From a virus, in the IMG/VR virus record IMGVR_UViG_3300027749_000060, positions 1 to 64,000 of that record: DNA of 64,000 bases; one strand, 5' to 3'. The translations under genes and the position numbers were made by a program. The notes below the pieces were generated by a model, which made no database searches, was not told where the DNA came from, and was given only the letters and a program-made list of their open reading frames with translations. The stretch's first letter is position 1; each line of letters opens with the position of its first letter. This document shows, one piece after another, positions 43,742 through 52,231 of the stretch.

Positions 43742-44200
43742 TATTCTTTATCTATTCGAGACTTGCTGTGCAAGTCTATTGCTATCGCTATCGCTCAGCA
43801 ATATTATTTCTTCTAATCTAAGAAACAATTCTAAATACTTTTAATTCGGATATATTATCTAGATGTAGATCACAATTCGGCCCAGCAGGCCAAAATTGTG
43901 ATCGAGACATTATCTGAGTGCCTTCAACACACTAACTATAAGAGATTGCTTGCTGGTGCAAACACGGAGGCGGTCATCCTGTACCCCCTACTCTAGATTC
44001 GATTATGACGGTACACTATACAATAACTAGTTAGCGCCATTGTTAGTGCTTGGGTTGTATATTTTTTACAGAGCCCAGATCATTTAATACCTTACGTTGG
44101 TATCTTACCGTACAGCTCCTAAGTCTGCGGGTGTTATTTCACACACACTCAATAGGGATCGAGGTACCTCGATCAAACGACGCTGCTATAATAATTTGCC
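43742..44200. other. Noncoding stretch with several strong hairpins
   Basis: No convincing reading frame lies here. Structures seen: AGACTTGC/GCAAGTCT with a three-base loop (43759-43777), TATTGCT/AGCAATA (43777-43803), a long stem GATCACAATT + GGCC / GGCC + AATTGTGATC (43868-43903), ATACC/GGTAT near 44087-44103, and an 18-bp perfect palindrome GATCGAGGTACCTCGATC (44157-44174). The first stem could end gp26/gp51 transcription but lacks a T-run. GC content is locally higher than in neighbouring intergenic DNA. It may hold a small RNA, a processed leader or a replication signal; no tRNA fold could be built. It lies between convergent genes (gp51-like and the nuclease). Confidence 0.5.
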
Positions 44201-44722
44201 TTAGCGGCTGGATTTACATAGTTGTTCTATTGATTCGGAATTTTTATTCCAGAATGATTCAAAGTCTTGGATGATCCATGTGCCATAATTAGGAGAGATA
44301 TACGTGGAGTAATTGGGATTTAGTGATAGACTTGGTGTCGGTTGACAGGCAATATAAGTGCCTTTGCGATTAAATTTCATGAGTAATATATTGAAATCGC
44401 CAGTGTTGGCCACTTCTAATAACTGCCCAATCCATTTTTCTAATATAGGTATTGTACCTTGATAAAGTTGATGGAATGGAAAATCAGCATAACTCTTTGC
44501 TTCCGCATTAAAATATGTCCAAGATTCCGGGGGAACAATATCTCCTTTGAAACTCTTAACTTGACTTGCATCAAGACTTGCTTTTCTAAAAGAATTTGTT
44601 CCGCCAATGTACGCTCCGCTGTGTGGTGCTCTAATAAAAGAGGCATTGTGGCGCTCAGATAGAAATTTGGCAACTACACGTTCCCAGGAATTTCCTTTAT
44701 TTTTGCTTTTTGATCCACTCAT
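44201..44722 (-). CDS. PD-(D/E)XK-type nuclease, Holliday-junction-resolvase-like
   Basis: 173 residues. KGNSWERVVAKFLSE, then RAPHSGAYIG, FKGDIVPP and FNAEAKSYADFPFHQ give the pattern E14 ... D61 ... E74-x-K76 of PD-(D/E)XK nucleases; the front motif resembles Hjc/RecU-type resolvases and related phage endonucleases. It would cut branched or double-stranded DNA and is placed beside the gp46/gp47 recombination nuclease, which fits a role in recombination-driven replication or repair. AAGGT is the ribosome site. It lies downstream of gp46 beyond a terminator-like hairpin (44782-44866), so it may have separate or read-through transcription. The substrate is inferred, not shown. Confidence 0.72.
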   Translation of the reverse strand: MSGSKSKNKGNSWERVVAKFLSERHNASFIRAPHSGAYIGGTNSFRKASLDASQVKSFKGDIVPPESWTYFNAEAKSYADFPFHQLYQGTIPILEKWIGQLLEVANTGDFNILLMKFNRKGTYIACQPTPSLSLNPNYSTYISPNYGTWIIQDFESFWNKNSESIEQLCKSSR

Positions 44723-44781
44723 TGATTTTTGTACCTTGACTATTACTTAGCTTAATTCTCTGTATCTGTGTATTTTTTATT

Positions 44782-44866
44782 AAAAAAACTGCGGCTGGGT
44801 GGCCAACATGATGGACTAAAGTATTGTATTATATTTTTATTATATAGTATTCGTCCCAGCCGCAGT
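44782..44866 (-). terminator. Long-loop terminator-like inverted repeat
   Basis: A perfect 12-bp stem ACTGCGGCTGGG / CCCAGCCGCAGT (44788-44799 and 44855-44866) encloses a very A/T-rich 55-base loop and is followed on the minus strand by seven T. It lies 12 bases past the gp46 stop. The loop contains TATAAT-like boxes but no matching -35. Confidence 0.65.
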
Positions 44867-44878
44867 AAATCTGTGTAA

Positions 44879-46645
44879 CTATGAGTCTATATCAGTCCCA
44901 TACGTGGTATAACCGTTGCTTTTGGTGACCCTTAATATATTTTCAACCCTGGCAACTAACTCATCTCGATGACTAACTAACCAAACACTCTTCTTGCCAT
45001 CCCTGCTGAGTTTTTTAAGTATAGCCAATGAACTTTCCATTCCGCTGGAATCTAAACCTGAGTCAACTAATTCGTCGACAAATAACAAATTGACTTTCTG
45101 ATATAGGCTTTCCCATACATCACGGAATGCCCAACTTAAACTTAATATAAGTCTATTGCGCTCACCTCGGCTGAGATTGTCAAAGTCTAAATCTCTACCT
45201 AGCTCTGTGATACTGACTGTGAGATCATTTTGAAACTCAACTTGATGTGGCAGTCCAATCTTTTCTAAGTAGTAACTCAGTCTGGTATTTAAATAACTTA
45301 AATTTTGATCAATTATTTTTTTGCGAATAAAACTGTCTTTGCTGGTTAACAACTTGAGTAAGAATTCTTCATGATCCTTCATCTTAGTCAACTGGTTAAT
45401 ATTATCGTAGCTAACTTCTTCTAATGCAGTTTTTGTCATTTCTTCAATTTGATCATCGTATGGATCAATTTCAAGTTTTTTCTGTTCTATTTGCTGCAAC
45501 AGATTTGCTAATGTAGCTCTATGCTCAACGGCGTCTGACTCGCGGTCGTAAAACACATTAGGATGTGTACCTAATGCACCCAAGTCGTTTAATTCCTGTG
45601 TATTTTCTATGTATTGAGTATTAGTAGCTAGCGACTGTAGTGCAGCCTCTTGCAATGCTTTCTTTTTGCTGTCTAACAATTTTACTTGTTTATCATCGTG
45701 GAATGATTGCCCGCAACTATGACATGTATGATTTTCTAAACTGGCTATTTCAGTTTTAAGTTGATCAATAAGTTTAATTTCGCGAGTTTCATCTAGTTCA
45801 CAGCGTTTAATTAAACTGTTAAGAGTTCTAATCTTTGTTGATTTTTCGTTGTAGGCTGTTAATGCACGATGTGCAGCTAGCTCTGCCTCAATGTCAATTT
45901 GATTCAATTGATCATATGCGCTTTGTAGTTGGTCGCAATCTGTATTGTATTTGTTAACCCAAAGAGTTTGTCTGCGTCGTAGGGCTTGAATTTGTTCTTC
46001 TATGCGTTTATTTGCATCAATGACAGCTCTAATGCGGAATTCGTCCTGCTGTATATCGTCTTTGGTCTGTTTAATTCTATCTTTTAGTACTTCTGCTTTT
46101 TCACTTAGCAGGGTAATACCCATTAGCTGCTCAATGATTTCTCGTTGATCGCTGGCCCGTAGACTTAAAAAGGGCTCTGTATAGGTGTTTAATGCAACAA
46201 TATGCTTAAACATACTGTGGCTCATGCACAATAGTCGTTCAATGTCCTGCTGTGTTTCTCTACTATCGCCCTGACTTTCATCTACAATCTGTTGCTCAAC
46301 ATCAGCAACATAAAATTTCATCACGTTAGGTTTACGTCCGCGTTCAACTCTATATTCAACGCCGTCTTTTTCAAAATCAATAGTAACCATCATGCCTTTG
46401 GCATTAGTTCTATTAATCAGATTGTCTTTTTTGATATTGGTTAGTGCATTGCCATACAAAGCATAGCTAACTATATTCAATAATGCGCTTTTTCCAGTGC
46501 CGTTGCGAGCACCGCTATCGTCGCCGCCTAAGTCGAGGTTCTCGCCCAGTATCAGTGTTAGGTCATTACGATCTAAATTGACACTCTGGGTAACATTGCC
46601 AATTGACAAAAAGTTTTTTGCCGTAACAGATTTTATTTTAAGCAT
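44879..46645 (-). CDS. 46: Recombination endonuclease subunit gp46 (SbcC/Rad50-like)
   Basis: 588 residues, close to T4 gp46 (560). Walker A GARNGTGKS at 45-53, a Rad50-type zinc hook Cys308-x-x-Cys311 (CHSCGQ) in the middle of a coiled coil (~170-450), the ABC signature LSRGERNRL near 490, Walker B LLFVDEL near 515 and the switch His in WLVSHRDE. With gp47 it processes DNA ends for recombination-dependent replication and degrades host DNA. Its ATG overlaps the gp47 stop codon, so the pair is translationally coupled in T4 order. It ends at the long-loop terminator. Confidence 0.96.
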   Translation of the reverse strand: MLKIKSVTAKNFLSIGNVTQSVNLDRNDLTLILGENLDLGGDDSGARNGTGKSALLNIVSYALYGNALTNIKKDNLINRTNAKGMMVTIDFEKDGVEYRVERGRKPNVMKFYVADVEQQIVDESQGDSRETQQDIERLLCMSHSMFKHIVALNTYTEPFLSLRASDQREIIEQLMGITLLSEKAEVLKDRIKQTKDDIQQDEFRIRAVIDANKRIEEQIQALRRRQTLWVNKYNTDCDQLQSAYDQLNQIDIEAELAAHRALTAYNEKSTKIRTLNSLIKRCELDETREIKLIDQLKTEIASLENHTCHSCGQSFHDDKQVKLLDSKKKALQEAALQSLATNTQYIENTQELNDLGALGTHPNVFYDRESDAVEHRATLANLLQQIEQKKLEIDPYDDQIEEMTKTALEEVSYDNINQLTKMKDHEEFLLKLLTSKDSFIRKKIIDQNLSYLNTRLSYYLEKIGLPHQVEFQNDLTVSITELGRDLDFDNLSRGERNRLILSLSWAFRDVWESLYQKVNLLFVDELVDSGLDSSGMESSLAILKKLSRDGKKSVWLVSHRDELVARVENILRVTKSNGYTTYGTDIDS

Positions 46646-47661
46646 TAGAGAGTACGATAGATTTCAAGCAACAAGTTAGTATTATAGTTATCGCTGGTAA
46701 TACCTGTCAATTGATTAGACACAATTTGATCCACGCTTTGAAATGATATGTTGCCTTGTGCAACCATGCCTTCGAGATCCACATTTGATTGTGGAATTAA
46801 TTTAATCTCTCTAAGATGATGACTATTAATAAACGTTTCTTTAATAAAACTAGCTTCTTCGTAGCTAATGTCGATGTCCAAGTTGACCCTAGCATGCATA
46901 TTCTTACGTAACAACCTATCGGAGTCATTTAAGATACTGCTGAGATTGTATACTCTATACACGGGTTGATCAGGCCATGCATGATATACAGGCTCTTGTC
47001 CCCATTCAAGTATCATTAGTCCGCGTTCGTCGTCACCGGCATCGGCATAGTTATGCGGAAAACAATTGCCAATGTAAGTAATATTCTTTTTAGTTTGACG
47101 TTTATGAAAATGCCCAGTAAACACATGATCAAAGTGATTAAAGTCTTCTCTATGCACAGTGCCGTGATCGGGCATTTCTACCATAGCATTCATCAGGTAA
47201 CCTGGCAATTCAAAATGCCCAAACATATACCTGGCAGATAGCTTAGGTATACGTTTATGGTCGTCGGCAACAAGCCAAGGAGCAATAACTACATCGCCCT
47301 CAATGAGCCAATCGTTGCAAATGACTACATTCTTTAAATGTTTAGCCCACTCAACACTTTGTACATCGCGCTTGTCTCTATAATACAAATCATGATTGCC
47401 GGGTATAAAAAACACCCTATCAAAATTTGCATTTAAATGTTCTAATGCTTGTAGACTATAATTAAGAGTAACAATATTAATGCTAGCTCTATTATTATGC
47501 CAATCACCAAGAAACATGGCTGTTTCGCAGCCCTCTTCCTTGGCCTTAGCAGTAGCCCACTTTACAAAATTTAAACAGTCATCGTTGTGTTGGCTGCTGT
47601 TTGATTTTAATCCAAAGTGGATATCAGTAAAGACAGCAGCTTTTTTAAAAAGATTACTCAT
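46645..47661 (-). CDS. 47: Recombination endonuclease subunit gp47 (SbcD/Mre11-like)
   Basis: 338 residues, as T4 gp47 (339). Metallophosphatase motifs are intact: Asp13 and His15 in FTDIHFG, Asp53 and His55 in GDWHNN, Asn89-His90-Asp91 in GNHD, and GHFH in VFTGHFHKRQ. These bind two metal ions for nuclease activity. It partners gp46. A sigma70-like promoter (TTTACA, 18-base spacer, TATAAT) ends six bases before the ATG, and no ribosome site is seen, so the message may be leaderless or come from the gp55 gene upstream. Expression before the late phase is consistent with that promoter type. Confidence 0.96.
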   Translation of the reverse strand: MSNLFKKAAVFTDIHFGLKSNSSQHNDDCLNFVKWATAKAKEEGCETAMFLGDWHNNRASINIVTLNYSLQALEHLNANFDRVFFIPGNHDLYYRDKRDVQSVEWAKHLKNVVICNDWLIEGDVVIAPWLVADDHKRIPKLSARYMFGHFELPGYLMNAMVEMPDHGTVHREDFNHFDHVFTGHFHKRQTKKNITYIGNCFPHNYADAGDDERGLMILEWGQEPVYHAWPDQPVYRVYNLSSILNDSDRLLRKNMHARVNLDIDISYEEASFIKETFINSHHLREIKLIPQSNVDLEGMVAQGNISFQSVDQIVSNQLTGITSDNYNTNLLLEIYRTL

Positions 47662-47667
47662 TCATCT

Positions 47668-47697
47668 ATTATAACAGTTTGCCCTACAGTATGTAAA
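47668..47697 (-). promoter_or_regulatory. Sigma70-like promoter before gp47
   Basis: TTTACA (47692-47697), 18-base spacer, TATAAT (47668-47673) on the minus strand. The predicted transcript start would fall at or next to the gp47 ATG. Confidence 0.5.
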
Positions 47698-47708
47698 GCA
47701 TTATGGCG

Positions 47709-48590
47709 CTAATCGTGGTCGCCATCGCTACCACCTGTATAACCAGATGACATACCTTGTCTGGTATAACTTGGATTAAAGTTATTCATTTCTAAAATAT
47801 CGTCGCGTAAGTTCTGATTACGTTTTTCAATATTCAACACACGAGTAAAGCTATTAGTGATAGCGGCAGTATAATACGCAAAAGGGTTCTGCGATTTTGA
47901 CTCATCAAATTGGAGTCCAATTTGGCTGAGTTGTAGTAAGGCTTGGCTTCGCATTTCGTCATTGTAGGTATATCCTCTCCAGTTTGATCTTGTTGCATAT
48001 CTCTCGCATAATTTCATAAACATCAGGGCTAGCTTTTTAGTCATAGACCCATGGTCTCTTGACCATTCTCCGTCATCTATATTGCCCTTCCAGTGGCTTT
48101 TGCCTACGCAATAGCTAGCACCGTTTACATCAATTTTATAATGTTGGAACGGAGGGAAATTGCATTTAGTGTATTTAATTATTGCAGCTGGTACTTTATA
48201 GTCGGCGTCGTCATCGTATTCGGTATGAGCAGCGGCTTCTTCGTCTGCCGCGTCTTGACTCTTTTTAGTAGCAGCTTCGTTTATTGGTACATGAGCCCAA
48301 GTCATTACTCGAAAAATTACATCTGTAGTAGGAATTTCTTCAGTTGGAAGTAAAAATTCGTCTAGTTTACGTTTTTCGCCCTGGGCAGCAGCAGCTTCAA
48401 GTTGAAGTTTTGCTAATCGCTCTGCTCGATTTTCCTGTGCTTGCCGTATGTTATCTGTGGTGATCTGTAATAAATCATGGATAATCATATCATAGTCGGC
48501 GTAGTCTGGTAATGTAAAAGTACAGTAAGTACTTTTGCTACGGTGTATCTCTTTTAAGATATCTTTATTATTTAGGTAATTATGTTTAAT
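47709..48590 (-). CDS. 55: Late transcription sigma factor gp55, with internal acidic insert
   Basis: About 293 residues. The C-terminal half (SNWRGYTYNDEMRSQALLQLSQIGLQFD, then SQNPFAYYTAAITNSFTRVLNIEKRNQNLRDDILEM) is the conserved sigma domain of phage gp55, which binds host RNA polymerase to read late promoters. T4 gp55 is 185 residues; here residues ~60-150 add an Ala/Glu-rich helical and acidic segment (ADEEAAAHTEYDDDADY). Start: AAGGAG lies seven bases before an ATT (48590), while the TTG at 48608 has no ribosome site and would contain the AAGGAG, so an ATT start is favoured but unproven. A sigma70-like promoter (TTGCAA, 17 bases, TAAACT with TGC extension) lies upstream. It is divergent from the baseplate operon. 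Confidence 0.9.
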   Translation of the reverse strand: MKHNYLNNKDILKEIHRSKSTYCTFTLPDYADYDMIIHDLLQITTDNIRQAQENRAERLAKLQLEAAAAQGEKRKLDEFLLPTEEIPTTDVIFRVMTWAHVPINEAATKKSQDAADEEAAAHTEYDDDADYKVPAAIIKYTKCNFPPFQHYKIDVNGASYCVGKSHWKGNIDDGEWSRDHGSMTKKLALMFMKLCERYATRSNWRGYTYNDEMRSQALLQLSQIGLQFDESKSQNPFAYYTAAITNSFTRVLNIEKRNQNLRDDILEMNNFNPSYTRQGMSSGYTGGSDGDHD

Positions 48591-48625
48591 TTTTATTCTC
48601 CTTAGCAAATTACTGCATTGTTTTT

Positions 48626-48654
48626 AGTTTAGCATATAAATCAACGTATTGCAA
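48626..48654 (-). promoter_or_regulatory. Sigma70-like extended -10 promoter before gp55
   Basis: TTGCAA (48649-48654), 17-base spacer, TAAACT (48626-48631) preceded by TGC on the minus strand, about 36 bases before the AAGGAG-led start. Confidence 0.5.
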
Positions 48655-48688
48655 CCATTTAAGTATAAACATAGCATATTTTAACTCA

Positions 48689-48696
48689 TATAAATA
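48689..48696 (+). promoter_or_regulatory. Late promoter (TATAAATA) of the baseplate operon
   Basis: Perfect TATAAATA 20 bases upstream of the ATG at 48716, followed by an AAGAAGGT ribosome site. Confidence 0.75.
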
Positions 48697-48715
48697 TAGT
48701 TAAGAAGGTACAACC

Positions 48716-49642
48716 ATGCCATTTAATATTCCAGATTTATCTACAACTGCCATACAAAAAATGACAGGGCCTCCTAACCTATACCAGAGTCTGTCGGGAA
48801 TTTCTAATCCAGTCAGTGACTTAACGTCGTTGTCAGATCCGGCTGCTAGTAGGTTGTCTTCAGCGGGATTGTCAAAAGGTGCATATCTGCCAGATGCTGA
48901 CGAAGTGGATCCTTCTAACATAGATTATGAAGAATCCGACGATACTAGCCAAGATGGTGGCGGAGGCGGTGCCGACGACGATAACGAAGGCGACAGTTCG
49001 TCTCCAACGTCCTCTAATAGGGCTGCATTTAAAACGTCGCAAATTGCAGCATTTTCTGGACCACAGGGCAAAGATTGGCGTTTAAAAGTCACGTGTAAAG
49101 AAATCTCAAACTTTTCTGGATTATTAGGACCATTAAAAAATACAGGTGGCGTTATATTTCCGCACACTCCTACAGTTACAGTTGGGTATCAGGCAAACTA
49201 TGCAGCACAGAGATATACACATAGTAATTATCCAATGTATACATATGAAAGCAGTGAAGTTCAACCTATACAAATATCTGGAGAATTTACTGTACAAAAC
49301 AGTGCAGAGGCAGCCTACGTATTAGCTTGTATTTATTTCTTTAGGGCAAGTACAAAAATGTTCTTTGGATCTTCAAAAAATGCAGGTGCTCCTCCCCCAA
49401 TAGTCAGACTTACTGGATACGGAGATCAATATTTTCCGTCAGGTGGTGTTCCTTGTGCAGTAACCTCGTTTACTCACACTATGCCGCCTGATGTAGATTA
49501 CATTAATACAGGGCAAACTCGAATGCCCGTAATTAGTACCATAACAGTAAATTTACAACCAATTTACAGTAAATCAACTTTGACAAAATTTGATTTAAGT
49601 AAATTTTCTACAGGTGGACAACTAGGAACAGGATTAATATAA
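48716..49642 (+). CDS. Baseplate-tail tube protein (gp48/gp54-like)
   Basis: 308 residues. Residues ~60-105 are an acidic, Gly/Asp/Ser-rich linker. The conserved part is ~115-290: FPHTPTVTVGYQANYAAQRYTHSNYPMYTYESS, IQISGEFTVQNSAEAAYVLACIYFFRASTKMFFG, and PPIVRLTGYGDQYFPSGGVPCAVTSFTHTMPPDVDYI. This is the domain annotated as gp48 or gp54 in marine T4-like phages, the proteins that cap the baseplate and start the tail tube. The two are related to each other and to tube proteins, so I cannot choose between them. It is the first gene of a plus-strand late operon and its stop overlaps the gp53 start (TAATGG). Confidence 0.82.
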   Translation: MPFNIPDLSTTAIQKMTGPPNLYQSLSGISNPVSDLTSLSDPAASRLSSAGLSKGAYLPDADEVDPSNIDYEESDDTSQDGGGGGADDDNEGDSSSPTSSNRAAFKTSQIAAFSGPQGKDWRLKVTCKEISNFSGLLGPLKNTGGVIFPHTPTVTVGYQANYAAQRYTHSNYPMYTYESSEVQPIQISGEFTVQNSAEAAYVLACIYFFRASTKMFFGSSKNAGAPPPIVRLTGYGDQYFPSGGVPCAVTSFTHTMPPDVDYINTGQTRMPVISTITVNLQPIYSKSTLTKFDLSKFSTGGQLGTGLI

Positions 49643-49944
49643 TGGCTGCAATATACTCAAAAACTAGTCCGTACTATACAACCTCTGTTACCGGTAATTT
49701 TTTAAATGTGTTGGCATACCGCCCTATCCCTAAAAATCCAATGGATATAAAATATACAATTGATTATGTTTATGAATTTAGGCCTGACATGTTAGCATCT
49801 GACCTATATGATAATTCAGGACTGTGGTGGGTATTTGCAATAAGAAATCCAAATGTAATTGCAGATCCAATATTTGATTTCTATGCTGGTCAGATTATAT
49901 ATCTTCCTAGTAAAGATACATTAATTTCATCATTGGGAATGTAA
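49642..49944 (+). CDS. 53: Baseplate wedge protein gp53
   Basis: 100 residues. FRPDMLASDLYDNSGLWWVFAIRNPNVIADPIFDFYAGQIIYLPSKDTL is strongly characteristic of the gp53 core, a LysM-like domain that links wedges in T4. T4 gp53 is 196 residues; this is the short form usual in marine T4-like phages. The start overlaps the stop of the gp48/54-like gene by one base and its stop is followed one base later by the next ATG, so translation is coupled. Confidence 0.9.
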   Translation: MAAIYSKTSPYYTTSVTGNFLNVLAYRPIPKNPMDIKYTIDYVYEFRPDMLASDLYDNSGLWWVFAIRNPNVIADPIFDFYAGQIIYLPSKDTLISSLGM

Positions 49945-49945
49945 A

Positions 49946-52219
49946 ATGGCTGACAACGGTGCTTATGCACGATATCTTGAAGCTCAAAGGCAACAAGCCA
50001 TTAAAGATAACAAGGCTAAATTTTCAGCTGTATCTAAAGCAGAAGATGATAAAATAAAACTCCGTGGCGCCGGGTACGGCGATTTAAGTACCGGTGCTCA
50101 AATAAACAATAGAGCCAATGGCAAATTACTTAGATCGGGCGGATCCCCGGCAGTGGGCACATCGGGCAAAGTATCCGACCCGTATGCTGATAATAGAAAA
50201 AATGCAGGTAAAGGTGGGTATGACGAAGCAGGTGACCCAATTGACAATTATTCTTCTAATAGAAAAAATGCAGGTAAAAGTGGGTATGATGAAGCAGGCG
50301 ACCCAGTTGATCCGTATGCAAAAGACCGTGCCAATGCTGGTCAGTCTGGATACGATGAAGCCGGTACAAAAATTAATAGTGACGGCACACCAGGCGGATC
50401 TCAAAAAGTAAATTCCAATGGGGAATCTAGTTCAAGCGACTCGGGCGGCGGTGGTGGTGGAAGTGGCAACCCACTGGATCAATACGCCAACTATACATAT
50501 GGTTTAAGCCTGCATGTAATTAAACCCGAAGAATACGAGGGATTAAAGCCAGGGTACAATCCCGATGGAAAAGTTTTAATTGCCAGCGGTGGCCGGCAAG
50601 GTAGCGGATTTGGGCGTATTGCAGGATTCCAGTCTGATTTCTATTTTGATAATTTTAGGATGACTACAATAATAGGAATGAATCAACGCACTCGCGGCAG
50701 TAATGTAATAGATATGCAATTTACAGTACTAGAACCGTTTGGCATGACACTATTAGATAAGATACTTAAAGTAGCAGATCTACTTGGAGCAAAAAATTGG
50801 AACGAAATGCCGTTTGTAATGCAAATTGATTTCTTTGCTAATACCAACGATGATAGGTCTGTATTAATATCAGGGCATACAAAATATATTCCTATTAAAT
50901 TAATTGAATGTAAAATATCAGCAACTTCAAATGGCGCAAGTTATCAATTCCATGGTATTCCATACAATCACGCTGCTTTTCAAACTAATTCTGTTTCTAC
51001 CCCAGCCTTTAATGAAGTAACTGCCAAAACTGTTAAAGAATTTTTTAGCAGTGACAGTAAAGACAAAGGCAGCTATGCATTGGCATTAAATAATTATCAG
51101 AAAAAATTAGCGGCAGATGAAGCTAAGTATCAAGAATTTCCTGACATATATGAATTTAAGATTGATTCAGAAATAGGTGATGCTAAGATTGTATACGAAA
51201 AAAGAAATAACGTAAAATCTGCACCAATGGCAAGTAAATCAAATAAAACAGCCACAAAGGACGACGGAAAACGTGCCGCCGAAGGTGGATCTGCTGCACA
51301 ATTGGATTTAGAATATCAAGCGATTCCTATCAACGCAGGAACTTCCATTATTGATGTAATCAGCCAAGTTATAAGAAATAGTAGTTATATGGCGGAACAA
51401 GTTGGTAAAGGTGGCGACGACCTTATAAAATCTTGGAGGGTTATTCCTGAAATTAAAATATTAAAATTTGATAATTATAGAAAAATTTATCAGAAAAAAT
51501 TTACTTATCATGTTAAAAAAGCTGATTATCATAATACAAAATATCCAGATGCTCCAATGAAAATGCCAACAAAGATTTCTAGGAAATATAATTATTTGTA
51601 TACTGGAAAAAATCAAGATGTATTGGATTTTGCTATAGATTTTAATGTGGTATTTTATACAGCAATGACTGCAAACAGAGATAAATTGAAAAAAGTTGAA
51701 GTTGATAAAGAAACCAAAAAAAATGAAAAAGATAAAGGTGTAAGTGCGTCGGCCAGCCCAAATAAATTAGATCCAAAACATGTAAAGACTGTTGCTACCC
51801 AAGCCGATGTAGCAACCTCTGCCCAAGGAGCAAACGATGCAAAAAATGTGTCATCGAATGATTTAGTTAGATCAATGTTCACCGATTCTCGTGGTGATAT
51901 GATTAATATTAATTTAAAAATATCAGGGGATCCTGCATATATCAAACAAGATGATGTATTTTTTAAACCTTCTGCCAGTAACAATTCTGCAGGAACAATT
52001 GACCAGCACGGTAGTTTTTCCACGGACAACGGCGAGCTATTTGTTGAAGTTAATTTCAGAACTCCGTCGGACATAAATCCAAGTACTGATACGTATGATT
52101 TTAGCAATAGTGAAAAAACAGCGTTTAGTGGAACATATAGGGTAATGACAGTTGACAATGTTCTTGAAAGAGGACAATTCACTCAAACGTTGTCGTTGAT
52201 TAAAGTTTTTCCAGCATAA
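49946..52219 (+). CDS. Baseplate/hub structural protein, 757 aa
   Basis: Residues ~80-145 are three 22-residue repeats (YADNRKNAGKGGYDEAGDPI type), preceded by a charged helical N-terminus and followed by a Ser/Gly linker. Residues ~185-350 (YGLSLHVIKPEEYEGL, VIDMQFTVLEPFGMTLLDKIL, PFVMQIDFFANTND, KYIPIKLIECKISATSNGASYQFHGIPYNHAAF) form a domain widely seen in unnamed virion proteins of marine T4-like phages. The remainder is mixed, Lys-rich. Its place between gp53 and the gp5-like gene, plus the absence of any other gp27 candidate, suggests a hub protein analogous to gp27; this is inference. No enzyme motif is seen. Confidence 0.78.
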   Translation: MADNGAYARYLEAQRQQAIKDNKAKFSAVSKAEDDKIKLRGAGYGDLSTGAQINNRANGKLLRSGGSPAVGTSGKVSDPYADNRKNAGKGGYDEAGDPIDNYSSNRKNAGKSGYDEAGDPVDPYAKDRANAGQSGYDEAGTKINSDGTPGGSQKVNSNGESSSSDSGGGGGGSGNPLDQYANYTYGLSLHVIKPEEYEGLKPGYNPDGKVLIASGGRQGSGFGRIAGFQSDFYFDNFRMTTIIGMNQRTRGSNVIDMQFTVLEPFGMTLLDKILKVADLLGAKNWNEMPFVMQIDFFANTNDDRSVLISGHTKYIPIKLIECKISATSNGASYQFHGIPYNHAAFQTNSVSTPAFNEVTAKTVKEFFSSDSKDKGSYALALNNYQKKLAADEAKYQEFPDIYEFKIDSEIGDAKIVYEKRNNVKSAPMASKSNKTATKDDGKRAAEGGSAAQLDLEYQAIPINAGTSIIDVISQVIRNSSYMAEQVGKGGDDLIKSWRVIPEIKILKFDNYRKIYQKKFTYHVKKADYHNTKYPDAPMKMPTKISRKYNYLYTGKNQDVLDFAIDFNVVFYTAMTANRDKLKKVEVDKETKKNEKDKGVSASASPNKLDPKHVKTVATQADVATSAQGANDAKNVSSNDLVRSMFTDSRGDMININLKISGDPAYIKQDDVFFKPSASNNSAGTIDQHGSFSTDNGELFVEVNFRTPSDINPSTDTYDFSNSEKTAFSGTYRVMTVDNVLERGQFTQTLSLIKVFPA
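50183..50380 (+). repeat. Three 66-bp tandem repeats
   Basis: Three in-frame 66-bp units coding a 22-residue Y-xxxR-x-NAG-xx-GYDEAG-xx-I/V sequence; the first two are nearly identical in DNA. Confidence 0.88.
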
Positions 52220-52231
52220 GAGCAAATAAAA

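Noticed and set aside
43950-44030. A tRNA or tmRNA in the noncoding region, suggested by a TTCGATT T-loop-like string near 43998
   Set aside because: The flanking arms do not pair and no acceptor stem or anticodon arm could be built on either strand.
44050-44274. A 74-residue plus-strand frame entering the nuclease gene
   Set aside because: No ribosome site, overlaps the palindrome and the conserved minus-strand nuclease gene, and has no family resemblance.
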